In this document: piece after piece, positions 1-6,925 of the stretch
Position numbering within the stretch: the first letter of the stretch is position 1
Layout of the letters: the number at the start of each line of letters is the position of its first letter
Assembly: GCA_016183885.1 (NCBI GenBank)
Contig: JACPDS010000145.1
Coordinates: 1 to 12,781 of the forward strand
From: Armatimonadota bacterium
GTDB taxonomy: Bacteria > Vulcanimicrobiota > JACPDS01
Reading direction: 5' to 3'
DNA length: 12,781 bases
The notes under the pieces: model-generated
What the model was told of the DNA's origin: nothing
The model's input: the letters and a program-made list of their open reading frames with translations, nothing else
The model's database searches: none
Translations under genes and position numbers: made by a program

Positions 1-17
1 AATAAGGAGGTAAGGAA

Positions 18-356
18 ATGGCAAAAAAGATGAGATTAATCACTTTAATTTTATGTTTAGTATTTTTAATTACTTTTGTTTTTGCCGCTTCAATTAATTT
101 AGTTGATTTACATCTTAATGCTTCAAAAGTTCCTATGAGTCAATGTGTTAAATGTCATACCGATCGCACTAAAGGGAAAAGTTTAGATTCTAAGATTTTC
201 CCTGCCCATAAACTGCATATGATTCAAGGAACTTTTAAATGTCAGGATTGCCATAAAATAGTGGATTTAAGAGAAACTTCAGGAGCTTATATAAGGAAAC
301 AGGTTAGTCCTAATGTTTGTTTAAAATGCCATGATCAATTTTTTATTAAAAAATAG
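18..356 (+). CDS. Small triheme c-type cytochrome
   Basis: A 112-residue exported electron carrier. Residues 5-23 form a hydrophobic signal sequence or membrane anchor after a Lys/Arg-rich start, with a plausible cleavage near the VFA-AS stretch (about residue 23/24). Three CxxCH heme sites follow: CVKCH at 43-47, CQDCH at 75-79 and CLKCH at 101-105. The only other histidines are H32, H64 and H67, so all three hemes could be bis-His ligated. The FPAHKLH stretch at 61-67 resembles the FPHxxH element of class III (c3/c7) cytochromes. AAGGAGG at about 3-9 supports the ATG at 18. The gene sits directly before the molybdoenzyme subunit (11 bases between them), so I infer it exchanges electrons with that enzyme on the outer face of the membrane. 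The family is certain; the exact redox partner is inference. Confidence 0.92.
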   Translation: MAKKMRLITLILCLVFLITFVFAASINLVDLHLNASKVPMSQCVKCHTDRTKGKSLDSKIFPAHKLHMIQGTFKCQDCHKIVDLRETSGAYIRKQVSPNVCLKCHDQFFIKK

Positions 357-367
357 GAGGTGAAAAT

Positions 368-2746
368 ATGGAAGAAGAAAAAAATTTTTTTGAAAAATTA
401 AAAGATTATAAAATTAAAAGAAGATCGTTTTTAAAATATGCCGGATTAACCGGAGGAGCGGCGGTTTTTAGCGCTCTTCCCATTGGAGGAAAAAAATTAA
501 AAGAAGTTTCTTCGGCTTATGCTCAAAGTTTAATCGGCGAGCGAAATTTCATTTATTCTTGCTGTAATATGTGCGGCGGGCAAAGCGGAATAAAAGTTTT
601 AGTGGAAAATGGAATTGTAAAAAAGATTGAACCAAATGAACATAATCCTATTGGAGTTTGCAATATTTTTTCTGATTATGAAAAAGAAAAAGCCCGGGGA
701 GCAAGATTATGTCCTAAGGGAAATTCAGCCGTTAAATCTCTTTATGATCCAGACCGCTTAAAAACTCCTATGCGCAGAGTTGGAGAAAGAGGCTCTGGAA
801 AATGGGAGCCGATTACATGGGAAGAAGCAGTGGAAGAAGCTGCTAAAAGATTAAAAGAGATAAAAGAAAAATACGGGCCGGAAGCTTTAGTTTGGTTTTC
901 TGAAGATCATTCATTTACCAATATTCAAGCGGATTTCTGCAGCCTTTTTGGGACCCCTAATTATCATAATCATTCCAATCTTTGCGATGTTGCCAGAAAA
1001 AGAAATTTTTCTCTGGTAATGGGAGATGAAAGACCTCTCCCGGATTTTGCAAATAGTAAATATATGCTTATTTTTGGCTGGAATATGCTTTCCGCTACCA
1101 AATGGTCTCATCTTCCTGCAATTATTAACAGGGGAAGAGAAAGAGGATCAAAAATGGTCGTGGTAGACCCTGTATTTAATCATACTGCCGCTAAAGCCGA
1201 TGAATGGATTCCGATTCGTCCGGGAACCGATGGAGCCTTGGCTTTAGCTTTAGGGAATATAATTGTTAAAGAAAAACTTTATGATCAAGAATTTATTAAT
1301 TACTGGACAGCGGGATTCCCGGAATATGCTAAATTTGTGGAAGATAAAACCCCGGAGTGGGCGGAGAAAATTACCTCTGTTCCGGCTGAAACAACACGAA
1401 GAATTGCTAGAGAATTAGCGGCAAGAAAACCGGTTTGTATTGATGCCTGGTCAGGTCCGGGGCATCATACTAATTCTACTCAGGGAGGCAGGGCAATTGC
1501 TATGCTCTGCGCTCTTTTAGGGCAGTATGATAAGCCGGGGACACAAATTATTCCTGAGAGAAAAGGCGGTAAGCGTCGTTCATTAAAATTTGATAAACCT
1601 AAACTGCCTCGAGTTGACGGATTAGGCTCAAAATATCCTTTTGGACACGGATCGGGTATTTATGTAGAAGCCCGGGAAGCAATGCTCACAGGAAAACCTT
1701 ATCAGCCCAAAGCGGCGGTTTTTATTTTTCAAAATTGGGTAATGTCAGTTCCTAATACTAAAAAGAATTTTGAAGCAATTAAAAATATGGAATTTATTTT
1801 GGCGGTTGACACCCATTTAAGTGAAACTGCGGAATTAGCCGATATTGTTGTTCCCGGCGCTCATTTTTTGGAAAGATATGATCTTACCGGCAACTGGGTG
1901 AATTTCTCGGCTTTATCTTTAAGACAGCCGGTGGTGCAGTCATGGATTGGCGGATGGCCGGAATATAAATTTGTAATGGAATTAGGTAAAAAGTTAAATC
2001 TTAAAGATAAAGACGGCAAAGGCTTTGAGATGAGTTATGAAGATTATTTAAGCGATGAATTAAAAGGCGGAATTGGAATTACTTTAGATGAATTAAAGAA
2101 ACTTCCCGGCGCCGTTTGGGTTAAAGGGCCGACCAGATATGAAAAATATAAAGATATAGTAAAATTCCCTGAAGGAGGAAGTGTTGATTCAAAAACTATG
2201 GTAGTAAAAGATAAAGATGGAAAAGGAGTGGGAATAAAATGGAAAGATTTAGTTTTTAAAGGTTTTAATACTCCTTCAAGACTAGTAGAATTTTATTCTA
2301 AGCAATTAGAAAAAGCAGGATATAATCCTCTGCCTGAATATACTCCCCCTGAAGATGCTCCTACGAACGATTATCCTTTATTTTATGTTTCATGGAAACA
2401 AACCGAACATACTCATACGCGCACTTTTAATAATGCCTGGCTAATGGAAATGAAAGGCGATAATCCTCTCTGGATTAATACAGAAACTGCTAAAAAATAT
2501 GCCTTAAAAGATGGAGATGAAATTTGGATTGAATCGCCTTATGCCAAAGCTAAAGCTACAGTTTTTCTTACCGAGGGAATTCATCCTGAAGTGGTAGGGC
2601 AGCAGCATGGCTTTGGACACTGGGCTTTAGGAAGAATTGCTAAAGGCAAAGGCACTAACGATGGGCAGTTTATGCCCGGAAAAATAGATAAAATTTCCGG
2701 TCAAGCGGTTACAAAAGAAGTCGGAGTAAAAATTTATAAAGCTTAA
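368..2746 (+). CDS. Molybdopterin oxidoreductase catalytic subunit, PsrA/PhsA-like (DMSO reductase family)
   Basis: A 792-residue catalytic subunit of a periplasmic Mo-bisPGD enzyme. A twin-arginine signal (RRSFLKYAG at 18-26) marks folded export by Tat. The Fe4S4 region has C65, C66, C69 and C115, but the usual third cysteine is Ser73; an extra cysteine, C98, lies in an insertion. The GNSAVKSLYDPDRL stretch at 118-131 matches the PsrA/PhsA group. C206 in the NHSNLCD motif is the probable Mo ligand, read from an ordinary TGC codon. Later blocks (VVVDP 264-268, ETAELADIVVPG 486-497, and a C-terminal dinucleotide-binding domain from about 665) are typical. Length is near the family norm (about 760). 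AGGAGGTG at 355-362 supports the start. The fold is certain. The substrate (polysulfide, thiosulfate, tetrathionate, arsenate or another) is not decidable here. Confidence 0.93.
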   Translation: MEEEKNFFEKLKDYKIKRRSFLKYAGLTGGAAVFSALPIGGKKLKEVSSAYAQSLIGERNFIYSCCNMCGGQSGIKVLVENGIVKKIEPNEHNPIGVCNIFSDYEKEKARGARLCPKGNSAVKSLYDPDRLKTPMRRVGERGSGKWEPITWEEAVEEAAKRLKEIKEKYGPEALVWFSEDHSFTNIQADFCSLFGTPNYHNHSNLCDVARKRNFSLVMGDERPLPDFANSKYMLIFGWNMLSATKWSHLPAIINRGRERGSKMVVVDPVFNHTAAKADEWIPIRPGTDGALALALGNIIVKEKLYDQEFINYWTAGFPEYAKFVEDKTPEWAEKITSVPAETTRRIARELAARKPVCIDAWSGPGHHTNSTQGGRAIAMLCALLGQYDKPGTQIIPERKGGKRRSLKFDKPKLPRVDGLGSKYPFGHGSGIYVEAREAMLTGKPYQPKAAVFIFQNWVMSVPNTKKNFEAIKNMEFILAVDTHLSETAELADIVVPGAHFLERYDLTGNWVNFSALSLRQPVVQSWIGGWPEYKFVMELGKKLNLKDKDGKGFEMSYEDYLSDELKGGIGITLDELKKLPGAVWVKGPTRYEKYKDIVKFPEGGSVDSKTMVVKDKDGKGVGIKWKDLVFKGFNTPSRLVEFYSKQLEKAGYNPLPEYTPPEDAPTNDYPLFYVSWKQTEHTHTRTFNNAWLMEMKGDNPLWINTETAKKYALKDGDEIWIESPYAKAKATVFLTEGIHPEVVGQQHGFGHWALGRIAKGKGTNDGQFMPGKIDKISGQAVTKEVGVKIYKA

Positions 2747-2766
2747 AGAAAGGAGGAGAATAAATA

Positions 2767-3339
2767 ATGGCGCTTATGACTAAAATTCCTAAAGTGAAGA
2801 AACAAATCGGCTGGAAAGTAAATTTATATAATTGTATTGGCTGCCGCGCTTGTGAAGCAGGCTGTAAGCAGGAATTTAATTTACCCGTAGGCGTAAGAAG
2901 AAGAAGAGTAATTACCCAAGAAGGCGGAAAATATCCAAAGCCATATAAGTATTTTGTAACTACTTCTTGTCATCATTGCGCAGAGCCTGCTTGTTTAAAA
3001 GCTTGTCCAAAAGAGGCTATTTATAAAAGAGAAGAAGATGGAATTGTTTTAGTGGACCACGACAAATGCGTAGGATGCCAGCGCTGCAAGTTTGCCTGTC
3101 CTCATGGCGCGCCTCAATATAATCCTGAAACTAAAAAAATTGACAAATGCACTTTATGCGTGCATCGTTTAGAAAAAGGATTAGCGCCGGCTTGTGTAAT
3201 TACTTGCATGGGATTTGCTTTATATCATGGAGAACTTGATAAAATTGAACAGGAAAAAGTTGTCGATAAGATTAAAAATTTTGATCCTAGTTTTACCAAG
3301 CCGTCGATTCGTTTTATTCCCACAAAAGGAGCAGTATAA
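2767..3339 (+). CDS. Four-cluster ferredoxin-like electron-transfer subunit (PsrB/DmsB/NrfC type)
   Basis: A 190-residue iron-sulfur subunit that should carry electrons between the molybdenum subunit and an external partner. All sixteen expected cysteines are present in four groups: 23/26/29/33, 68/71/76/80, 101/104/107/111 and 128/131/143/147. This predicts four Fe4S4 clusters, as in PsrB, PhsB and DmsB. It has no signal peptide, so it is probably exported folded with the Tat-tagged catalytic subunit, as known for this family. AGGAGG at about 2751-2756 precedes the ATG at 2767; a second in-frame ATG at 2776 is possible. The gene lies 20 bases after the catalytic gene. In most relatives an NrfD/PsrC membrane protein follows; here a spacer and a chaperone gene follow instead. 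Confidence 0.93.
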   Translation: MALMTKIPKVKKQIGWKVNLYNCIGCRACEAGCKQEFNLPVGVRRRRVITQEGGKYPKPYKYFVTTSCHHCAEPACLKACPKEAIYKREEDGIVLVDHDKCVGCQRCKFACPHGAPQYNPETKKIDKCTLCVHRLEKGLAPACVITCMGFALYHGELDKIEQEKVVDKIKNFDPSFTKPSIRFIPTKGAV

Positions 3340-3554
3340 ATTAGGAGATAGTGGTTAGTAATTAAGTAGATAGGGGGGGAAAAAAGCCAGGAGTTGTCCG
3401 AAAAAGAGTCCTACATCTTAATTAATTTATTACAGGAGTTCCAATCAACCCCTCACCCTTCCCTCTCCCCTTGGTGAGAGCATTATGGTGATGTGGTTGG
3501 TAACAAGTTATGTTTTACCGACAGCCTCTGGCTTAAATTAAATTTATATGAGTA
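3340..3554. other. Non-coding spacer between enzyme and accessory genes
   Basis: This 215-base stretch splits the structural genes (cytochrome, Mo subunit, FeS subunit) from the otherwise tightly packed accessory genes. It holds a G run (seven G at 3373-3379), a near-direct repeat (CAGGAGTTGTCC at 3388-3399 and CAGGAGTTCC at 3433-3442), the GC-rich palindromic element annotated separately, and a small stem AGCC/GGCT at 3523-3533. No convincing open reading frame, tRNA or -35/-10 promoter pair was found. A promoter for the accessory genes could still be here, because the spacing breaks with the rest of the cluster. Confidence 0.7.
3446..3499. repeat. GC-rich imperfect palindrome, REP/MITE-like
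   Basis: Three nested pairs form a long hairpin. CAACC (3446-3450) pairs with GGTTG (3495-3499), TCACC (3453-3457) with GGTGA (3487-3491), and CTCTC (3463-3467) with GAGAG (3476-3480), with internal loops between. The pyrimidine-rich CCCTCACCC...CCCTCTCCCC wording is common in dispersed palindromic repeats of many bacterial genomes and stands out against the AT-rich flanks. It could be a transposed short repeat, and as RNA it could stabilise or attenuate the transcript. Only one copy lies in this window, so repeat status is inference. Confidence 0.6.
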
Positions 3555-4181
3555 TTGGTTTTTTTTTATGATTTATTAAGCTCTTTTTTTAAAGAAGTTC
3601 CGCAGGCAGAGTTCATTTTAAAATTAAAAGATGAAAAAGTTTTTTTAGATTTAAATTTTAAATCCGCTGATTTATTAAAAGATTATTTTTCTTCATTAGA
3701 CATAAATAATAATCTTCTATCTTCTCTTAAAGAACTTAAAGAAGATTATAATCGTTTATTTATTGGTCCAAATAAACTTTTAGCTCCTCCATGGGAATCG
3801 GTTTACCGCTCAAGCGAGCGTTTAGTTTTCCAAAGCGCTGCTTTAGAAGTAAGAGAATATTATTTAAAAATGAATTTAGTTCATCCTGAGATTCTTGTCT
3901 CTCCGGATGATCATATTAGTTTAGAATTAGAATTTATGAGTTTTTTATGTAATAAAGCTCTAGAATTTTTAGAAAAAGATAATTTAAAAGAAGCCGAAAA
4001 ATATTTAGAAATAGAGAAAAGTTTTTTAGAAGAACATTTATTAAAATGGATTTTTGATTTTACTAAAGATATTGAAGAAAATGCAAGGACTCTTTTGTAT
4101 AAAGGAATAGCTAAATTTTTAAGAGAATTTATTGATTTTCATATTCAAAATTTAAGTTTAAAGGAGGTGGAAAATGTTTAA
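3555..4181 (+). CDS. TorD/DmsD-family molybdoenzyme chaperone
   Basis: A 208-residue, all-helical cytoplasmic chaperone. Members of this family bind the Tat signal of a specific apo-molybdoenzyme and hold it back until cofactor insertion. Family marks are YNRLFIGPNKLLAPPWES at 65-82 and PDDHISLELEFM at 117-128, the latter containing the PDH-x5-E signature. The client is most likely the Tat-tagged subunit at 368-2746. The start is uncertain: the frame is stopped at 3549-3551, leaving TTG at 3555 as the only start before the conserved FYDLLSSFF region, with no clear ribosome-binding site. An ATG at 3548 is one base out of frame across a run of nine T (3559-3567). The C-terminus overlaps the next gene by 8 bases. 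Confidence 0.88.
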   Translation: MVFFYDLLSSFFKEVPQAEFILKLKDEKVFLDLNFKSADLLKDYFSSLDINNNLLSSLKELKEDYNRLFIGPNKLLAPPWESVYRSSERLVFQSAALEVREYYLKMNLVHPEILVSPDDHISLELEFMSFLCNKALEFLEKDNLKEAEKYLEIEKSFLEEHLLKWIFDFTKDIEENARTLLYKGIAKFLREFIDFHIQNLSLKEVENV

Positions 4182-4335
4182 TTTAGGACCAACAGAATTA
4201 GCTTTAATTTTCGGGATAGCTTTGCTTATTTTTGGACCTTCTAAATTAGGAGAATTAGGAAAAGCCGCTGGTCGTGGAATTGCTGAATTTAAAAAAGCCA
4301 CTAAAGAAGTTAAAGATGTTATTCCAAAAGAATAA
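4174..4335 (+). CDS. tatA: Twin-arginine translocase subunit TatA/E
   Basis: A 53-residue membrane protein, translated by hand because it is very short. It starts MFNLGPTELALIFGIALLIF, followed by the hinge FGPSKLGELGKAAG (residues 20-33) and an amphipathic, lysine-rich helix to residue 53. One membrane helix, the FGP-x-K-L hinge and an amphipathic helix are the standard TatA/TatE plan. TatA oligomers form the pore-like part of the Tat translocase that exports folded cofactor proteins. A perfect AAGGAGGT at 4161-4168 lies five bases before the ATG. The gene overlaps the chaperone stop and the permease start, so translation is probably coupled. No TatC is in the window, so this subunit must work with TatC encoded elsewhere. 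Its likely cargo is the molybdoenzyme upstream. Confidence 0.93.
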   Translation: MFNLGPTELALIFGIALLIFGPSKLGELGKAAGRGIAEFKKATKEVKDVIPKE

Positions 4336-5500
4336 AATTAAATTTAATTTTATTGAATTAGCTGGAAGCCTGGCTGATTTAGGGACATTGATTCCTATAG
4401 CTATTGCTTTAATTGCTTTTAATGGCTTAAAAGCCAGCTCGATTTTTTTAGGGATAGGATTATTTTATATAATCTCCGGATTTTTTTACGGCATTCCTAT
4501 TCCTATTCAGCCTTTTAAGGCTTTATGCGCATTAGCCATTGCCCAGAGTATTCCCGCCAACTTAATTAATCTGGCGGGTTTTTTAATCGGGTTAATTTTA
4601 ATTTTGATTTATTTTTTTAAAATAGAAAATTTATTAAAGCTGGTTTTCACTCGTCCGATTATTAAAGGGATTCAACTGGGGATAGGACTTATTTTAATTA
4701 AATTAGCTTTAAATTTTATTTTTAAAAAAGAGTTATTTATTAATTCTTCATTTACTCCTTCATTTAATTTTTTTTCTTTAAATACTGTTTTAGGCGCTTT
4801 AGGAATAATTTTGATTTTAGTTTTAGAAAAAAATAAAAAATTTCCGGCCGCGTTGATTTTAATATTTTTAGGAATTTTAGTGGGAATAATTTTTAAAGGA
4901 GAAATTGTTTTTAAACAAAATTTTAATAATTTTTCAAATTCTTCCTTTAATTTATTTTCATTTTTATTTTTAATTTTTTCGCAAATTCCATTAACTTTAG
5001 GCAATTCTCTTTTAGCTACAGAAGATTTAGCTAAAAAATATTTTGGAGAGAGGGCTCATAAAGTAAATTTAAAAAATCTTTCTTTAACTATAGGATTGGG
5101 GAATATTTTTTCCGCGCTTTTGGGAGGGATGCCTTTTTGTCATGGAGCGGGAGGATTAGCCGCTCATTACCGCTTTGGGGCTAGAACTGCCGGAGCAAAT
5201 ATTATTATCGGGAGCATATTTTTAATTTTAGGTTTAATTTTTAAAAATTCTATAGTTTTTTATTTAAGTTTTATTCCTTATTTTGTTTTAGGCGTTTTAC
5301 TTTTATTTTCCGGCTTAGAAATGGCATTGCAAATTAAGCATTTAAAGAATAAAATTAGTTTATTAATCGCAAGCGTAGTTGGAATTTTAACTTTAATTGC
5401 CAATAATCTTGTGTTAGGAGTAAGTTCAGGAATAATTTTATTTTATGCTTTAAATTATTTAATTAAAAAGAATTTTAAAATTAATTTAGAATCAGAATGA
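4316..5500 (+). CDS. MOT1-type molybdate (sulfate-like) permease
   Basis: A 394-residue polytopic membrane protein with roughly ten hydrophobic segments. Signature stretches are GSLADLGTLIPI at 17-28, PIPIQPFKA at 61-69, QIPLTLGNSLLAT at 223-235 and GGMPFCHGAGGLAAHYRFG at 270-288. These match the MOT1 molybdate transporter family, a branch related to SulP sulfate permeases. The likely role is molybdate uptake for the molybdenum enzyme and cofactor genes beside it. I chose ATG 4316, overlapping tatA by 20 bases, with AAAGAAG at 4303-4309 as a weak ribosome-binding site. A GTG at 4274 would extend it by 14 residues deep into tatA and is less likely. The stop overlaps the moaA start (ATGA). Substrate is inferred from family and context; tungstate or sulfate cannot be excluded. 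Confidence 0.88.
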   Translation: MLFQKNKIKFNFIELAGSLADLGTLIPIAIALIAFNGLKASSIFLGIGLFYIISGFFYGIPIPIQPFKALCALAIAQSIPANLINLAGFLIGLILILIYFFKIENLLKLVFTRPIIKGIQLGIGLILIKLALNFIFKKELFINSSFTPSFNFFSLNTVLGALGIILILVLEKNKKFPAALILIFLGILVGIIFKGEIVFKQNFNNFSNSSFNLFSFLFLIFSQIPLTLGNSLLATEDLAKKYFGERAHKVNLKNLSLTIGLGNIFSALLGGMPFCHGAGGLAAHYRFGARTAGANIIIGSIFLILGLIFKNSIVFYLSFIPYFVLGVLLLFSGLEMALQIKHLKNKISLLIASVVGILTLIANNLVLGVSSGIILFYALNYLIKKNFKINLESE

Positions 5501-6456
5501 AAGATCAATTTTCAAGAAAAATTAATTATTTAAGAATCTCTGTAACTGACCGCTGTAATTTATCCTGCCAATATTGCAAACTTTATCCATTTTCTTTTCG
5601 CGATTCATCTTCTATTTTAAGTTATGAGGAAATTTTAAGGGTAGTAAAAATTTCTTTAACTTTAGGGATTAATAAATTCCGCTTAACAGGCGGAGAACCG
5701 TTAATTCGAAAAGATCTAGCTAAATTTGTTAGAAAAGTAAATAGTTTAAAAGGGATAGAGGATCTTTCTTTAACTACAAATGGAATACTGCTTAAAAAAT
5801 ACGCTAAAAGTTTAAAAGAAGCCGGCTTAAAAAGAATTAATTTAAGTCTGGATACTTTAAAAGAAGATAAATTTAAATTACTTTGCAGAAAAGATGCTTT
5901 AAAAGATGTCTTATCGGGAATAAAAGAAGCTTTAAAAATAGGTTTTGTTCCTTTAAAAATTAATTTAGTGGTCTTGAGAGATTTTAATTTAGACGAGATA
6001 GATGACTTTATTAATTTTACTAAAGATTTTCGCGTCATTGTTAGATTCATTGAACTTATGCCTTTTAATGAAGAATTAAATTGGTTTAAGAGGCAGTTTG
6101 TGAGCGTAAAAGAACTTAAAGAGAAATTAAGACGGAAATATATTTTAACAGAAGTAAAAGATATTTATACGGCCGGTCCGGCTAAATATTACAAGATTAA
6201 AGATTTTGGGATCATTGGTTTTATTGCAGGAGTTAACGAATGTTTTTGTCAGGATTGCAACCGCTTGCGTTTAACTTCTTATGGCAGTTTGCGCCCTTGT
6301 CTTTGGAATAAAAATGAATTAAACTTAAAAGAAATGTTAAGAGCTTATGCCGGCGACCAAGAAATTATTCAAAAGATTAAAGATTTAGTAATTTGCAAAC
6401 CTAAAGAAAGAAAATTAACTCAATCTCAAGTTTCAATGTGGGAAGTAGGAGGATAA
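5497..6456 (+). CDS. moaA: GTP 3',8-cyclase MoaA (radical SAM)
   Basis: A 319-residue enzyme for the first step of molybdenum cofactor synthesis. It uses two Fe4S4 clusters and S-adenosylmethionine to convert GTP into 3',8-cyclo-GTP. The N-terminal radical SAM cluster is C20, C24 and C27 in the motif TDRCNLSCQYC, followed by GGEP at 65-68. RFIELMP at 183-189 is a MoaA block. The C-terminal GTP-binding cluster is C251, C254 and C268 (CxxC-x13-C), in FCQDCNRLRLTSYG. The chain ends in the double glycine typical of MoaA, which is needed for activity in studied members. Length is normal. The ATG overlaps the permease stop by four bases. Its product passes to MoaC, encoded one base downstream. Confidence 0.97.
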   Translation: MKDQFSRKINYLRISVTDRCNLSCQYCKLYPFSFRDSSSILSYEEILRVVKISLTLGINKFRLTGGEPLIRKDLAKFVRKVNSLKGIEDLSLTTNGILLKKYAKSLKEAGLKRINLSLDTLKEDKFKLLCRKDALKDVLSGIKEALKIGFVPLKINLVVLRDFNLDEIDDFINFTKDFRVIVRFIELMPFNEELNWFKRQFVSVKELKEKLRRKYILTEVKDIYTAGPAKYYKIKDFGIIGFIAGVNECFCQDCNRLRLTSYGSLRPCLWNKNELNLKEMLRAYAGDQEIIQKIKDLVICKPKERKLTQSQVSMWEVGG

Positions 6457-6457
6457 A

Positions 6458-6925
6458 TTGTTTTCTCATTTAGATTCTAAAGGGGAAGCCCGGATGGTGG
6501 ATGTAAGCGCTAAAGAAGAAACTTTAAGAGAAGCCCGGGCAACCGCTAAAGTTAAATTTAAAAAAGAAGTTTTAGATTTAATTAAAGAAAAAGGCGTAGC
6601 TAAAGGAGATATTTTCGCTTTGGCTAAAACCGCAGGAATTTTGGGGGCTAAAAATACCGGAAATTTAATTCCTTTATGCCATAATTTAGGATTGGATTTT
6701 ATAGAAATTGATTTTGATTTTATAAATGAAGAAATCATTCAAATTAATGCTTATGTAAAAAGTTTTGGGAAAACAGGCGTAGAAATGGAAGCGCTGAGCG
6801 CAGTTTCAATTTCAGCTTTAACTATTTACGATATGTGCAAAGCTTTGGATAAATCTATAGAAATAAAAGAGATTTATTTATTAGAAAAAAGCGGGGGGAA
6901 AAGTGGAATCTATAAAAGAAATTAA
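6458..6925 (+). CDS. moaC: Cyclic pyranopterin monophosphate synthase MoaC
   Basis: A 155-residue enzyme that rearranges 3',8-cyclo-GTP to cyclic pyranopterin monophosphate, the second step of molybdenum cofactor synthesis. The whole family pattern is present: HLDSKGEARMVDVSAK at 4-19, IPLCHNL at 71-77, GKTGVEMEAL at 104-113, TIYDMCKALDK at 122-132 (containing the Asp and Lys expected in the active site) and KSGGKSG at 144-150. The start is TTG, decided by AGGAGG at 6447-6452 five bases upstream and by the alignment of the first residues to the family. One base separates it from moaA. The end overlaps the MOSC gene by 23 bases. MoaD, MoaE, MoeA and MogA are not in the window and must be encoded elsewhere. 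Confidence 0.96.
   Translation: MFSHLDSKGEARMVDVSAKEETLREARATAKVKFKKEVLDLIKEKGVAKGDIFALAKTAGILGAKNTGNLIPLCHNLGLDFIEIDFDFINEEIIQINAYVKSFGKTGVEMEALSAVSISALTIYDMCKALDKSIEIKEIYLLEKSGGKSGIYKRN

Noticed and set aside
983..985. Selenocysteine as molybdenum ligand
   Set aside because: The presumed ligand residue C206 is encoded by TGC and no in-frame TGA interrupts the gene.
911..1111. Minus-strand reading frame opposite the Mo subunit gene
   Set aside because: It lies wholly antisense to a strongly supported gene, has no recognisable domain or ribosome-binding site, and looks like a chance open frame.
3394..3425. TTGTCC box as a promoter for the accessory genes
   Set aside because: No -10-like hexamer sits at acceptable spacing, so the match is not convincing.
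3441..3500. Single CRISPR repeat or riboswitch in the spacer
   Set aside because: There is only one copy with no spacer-repeat periodicity, and the paired segments do not match a riboswitch class I recognise.
4274..4315. GTG 4274 as start of the permease
   Set aside because: The added 14 residues are the tatA coding sequence read out of frame; ATG 4316 fits the family start better.
4672..6738. Lys/Ser-rich minus-strand frames (4672-5004, 5622-6050, 6466-6738) opposite the permease, moaA and moaC
   Set aside because: Their low-complexity K/S/I/F composition is what antisense of AT-rich coding DNA gives, and the plus-strand products are clear families.
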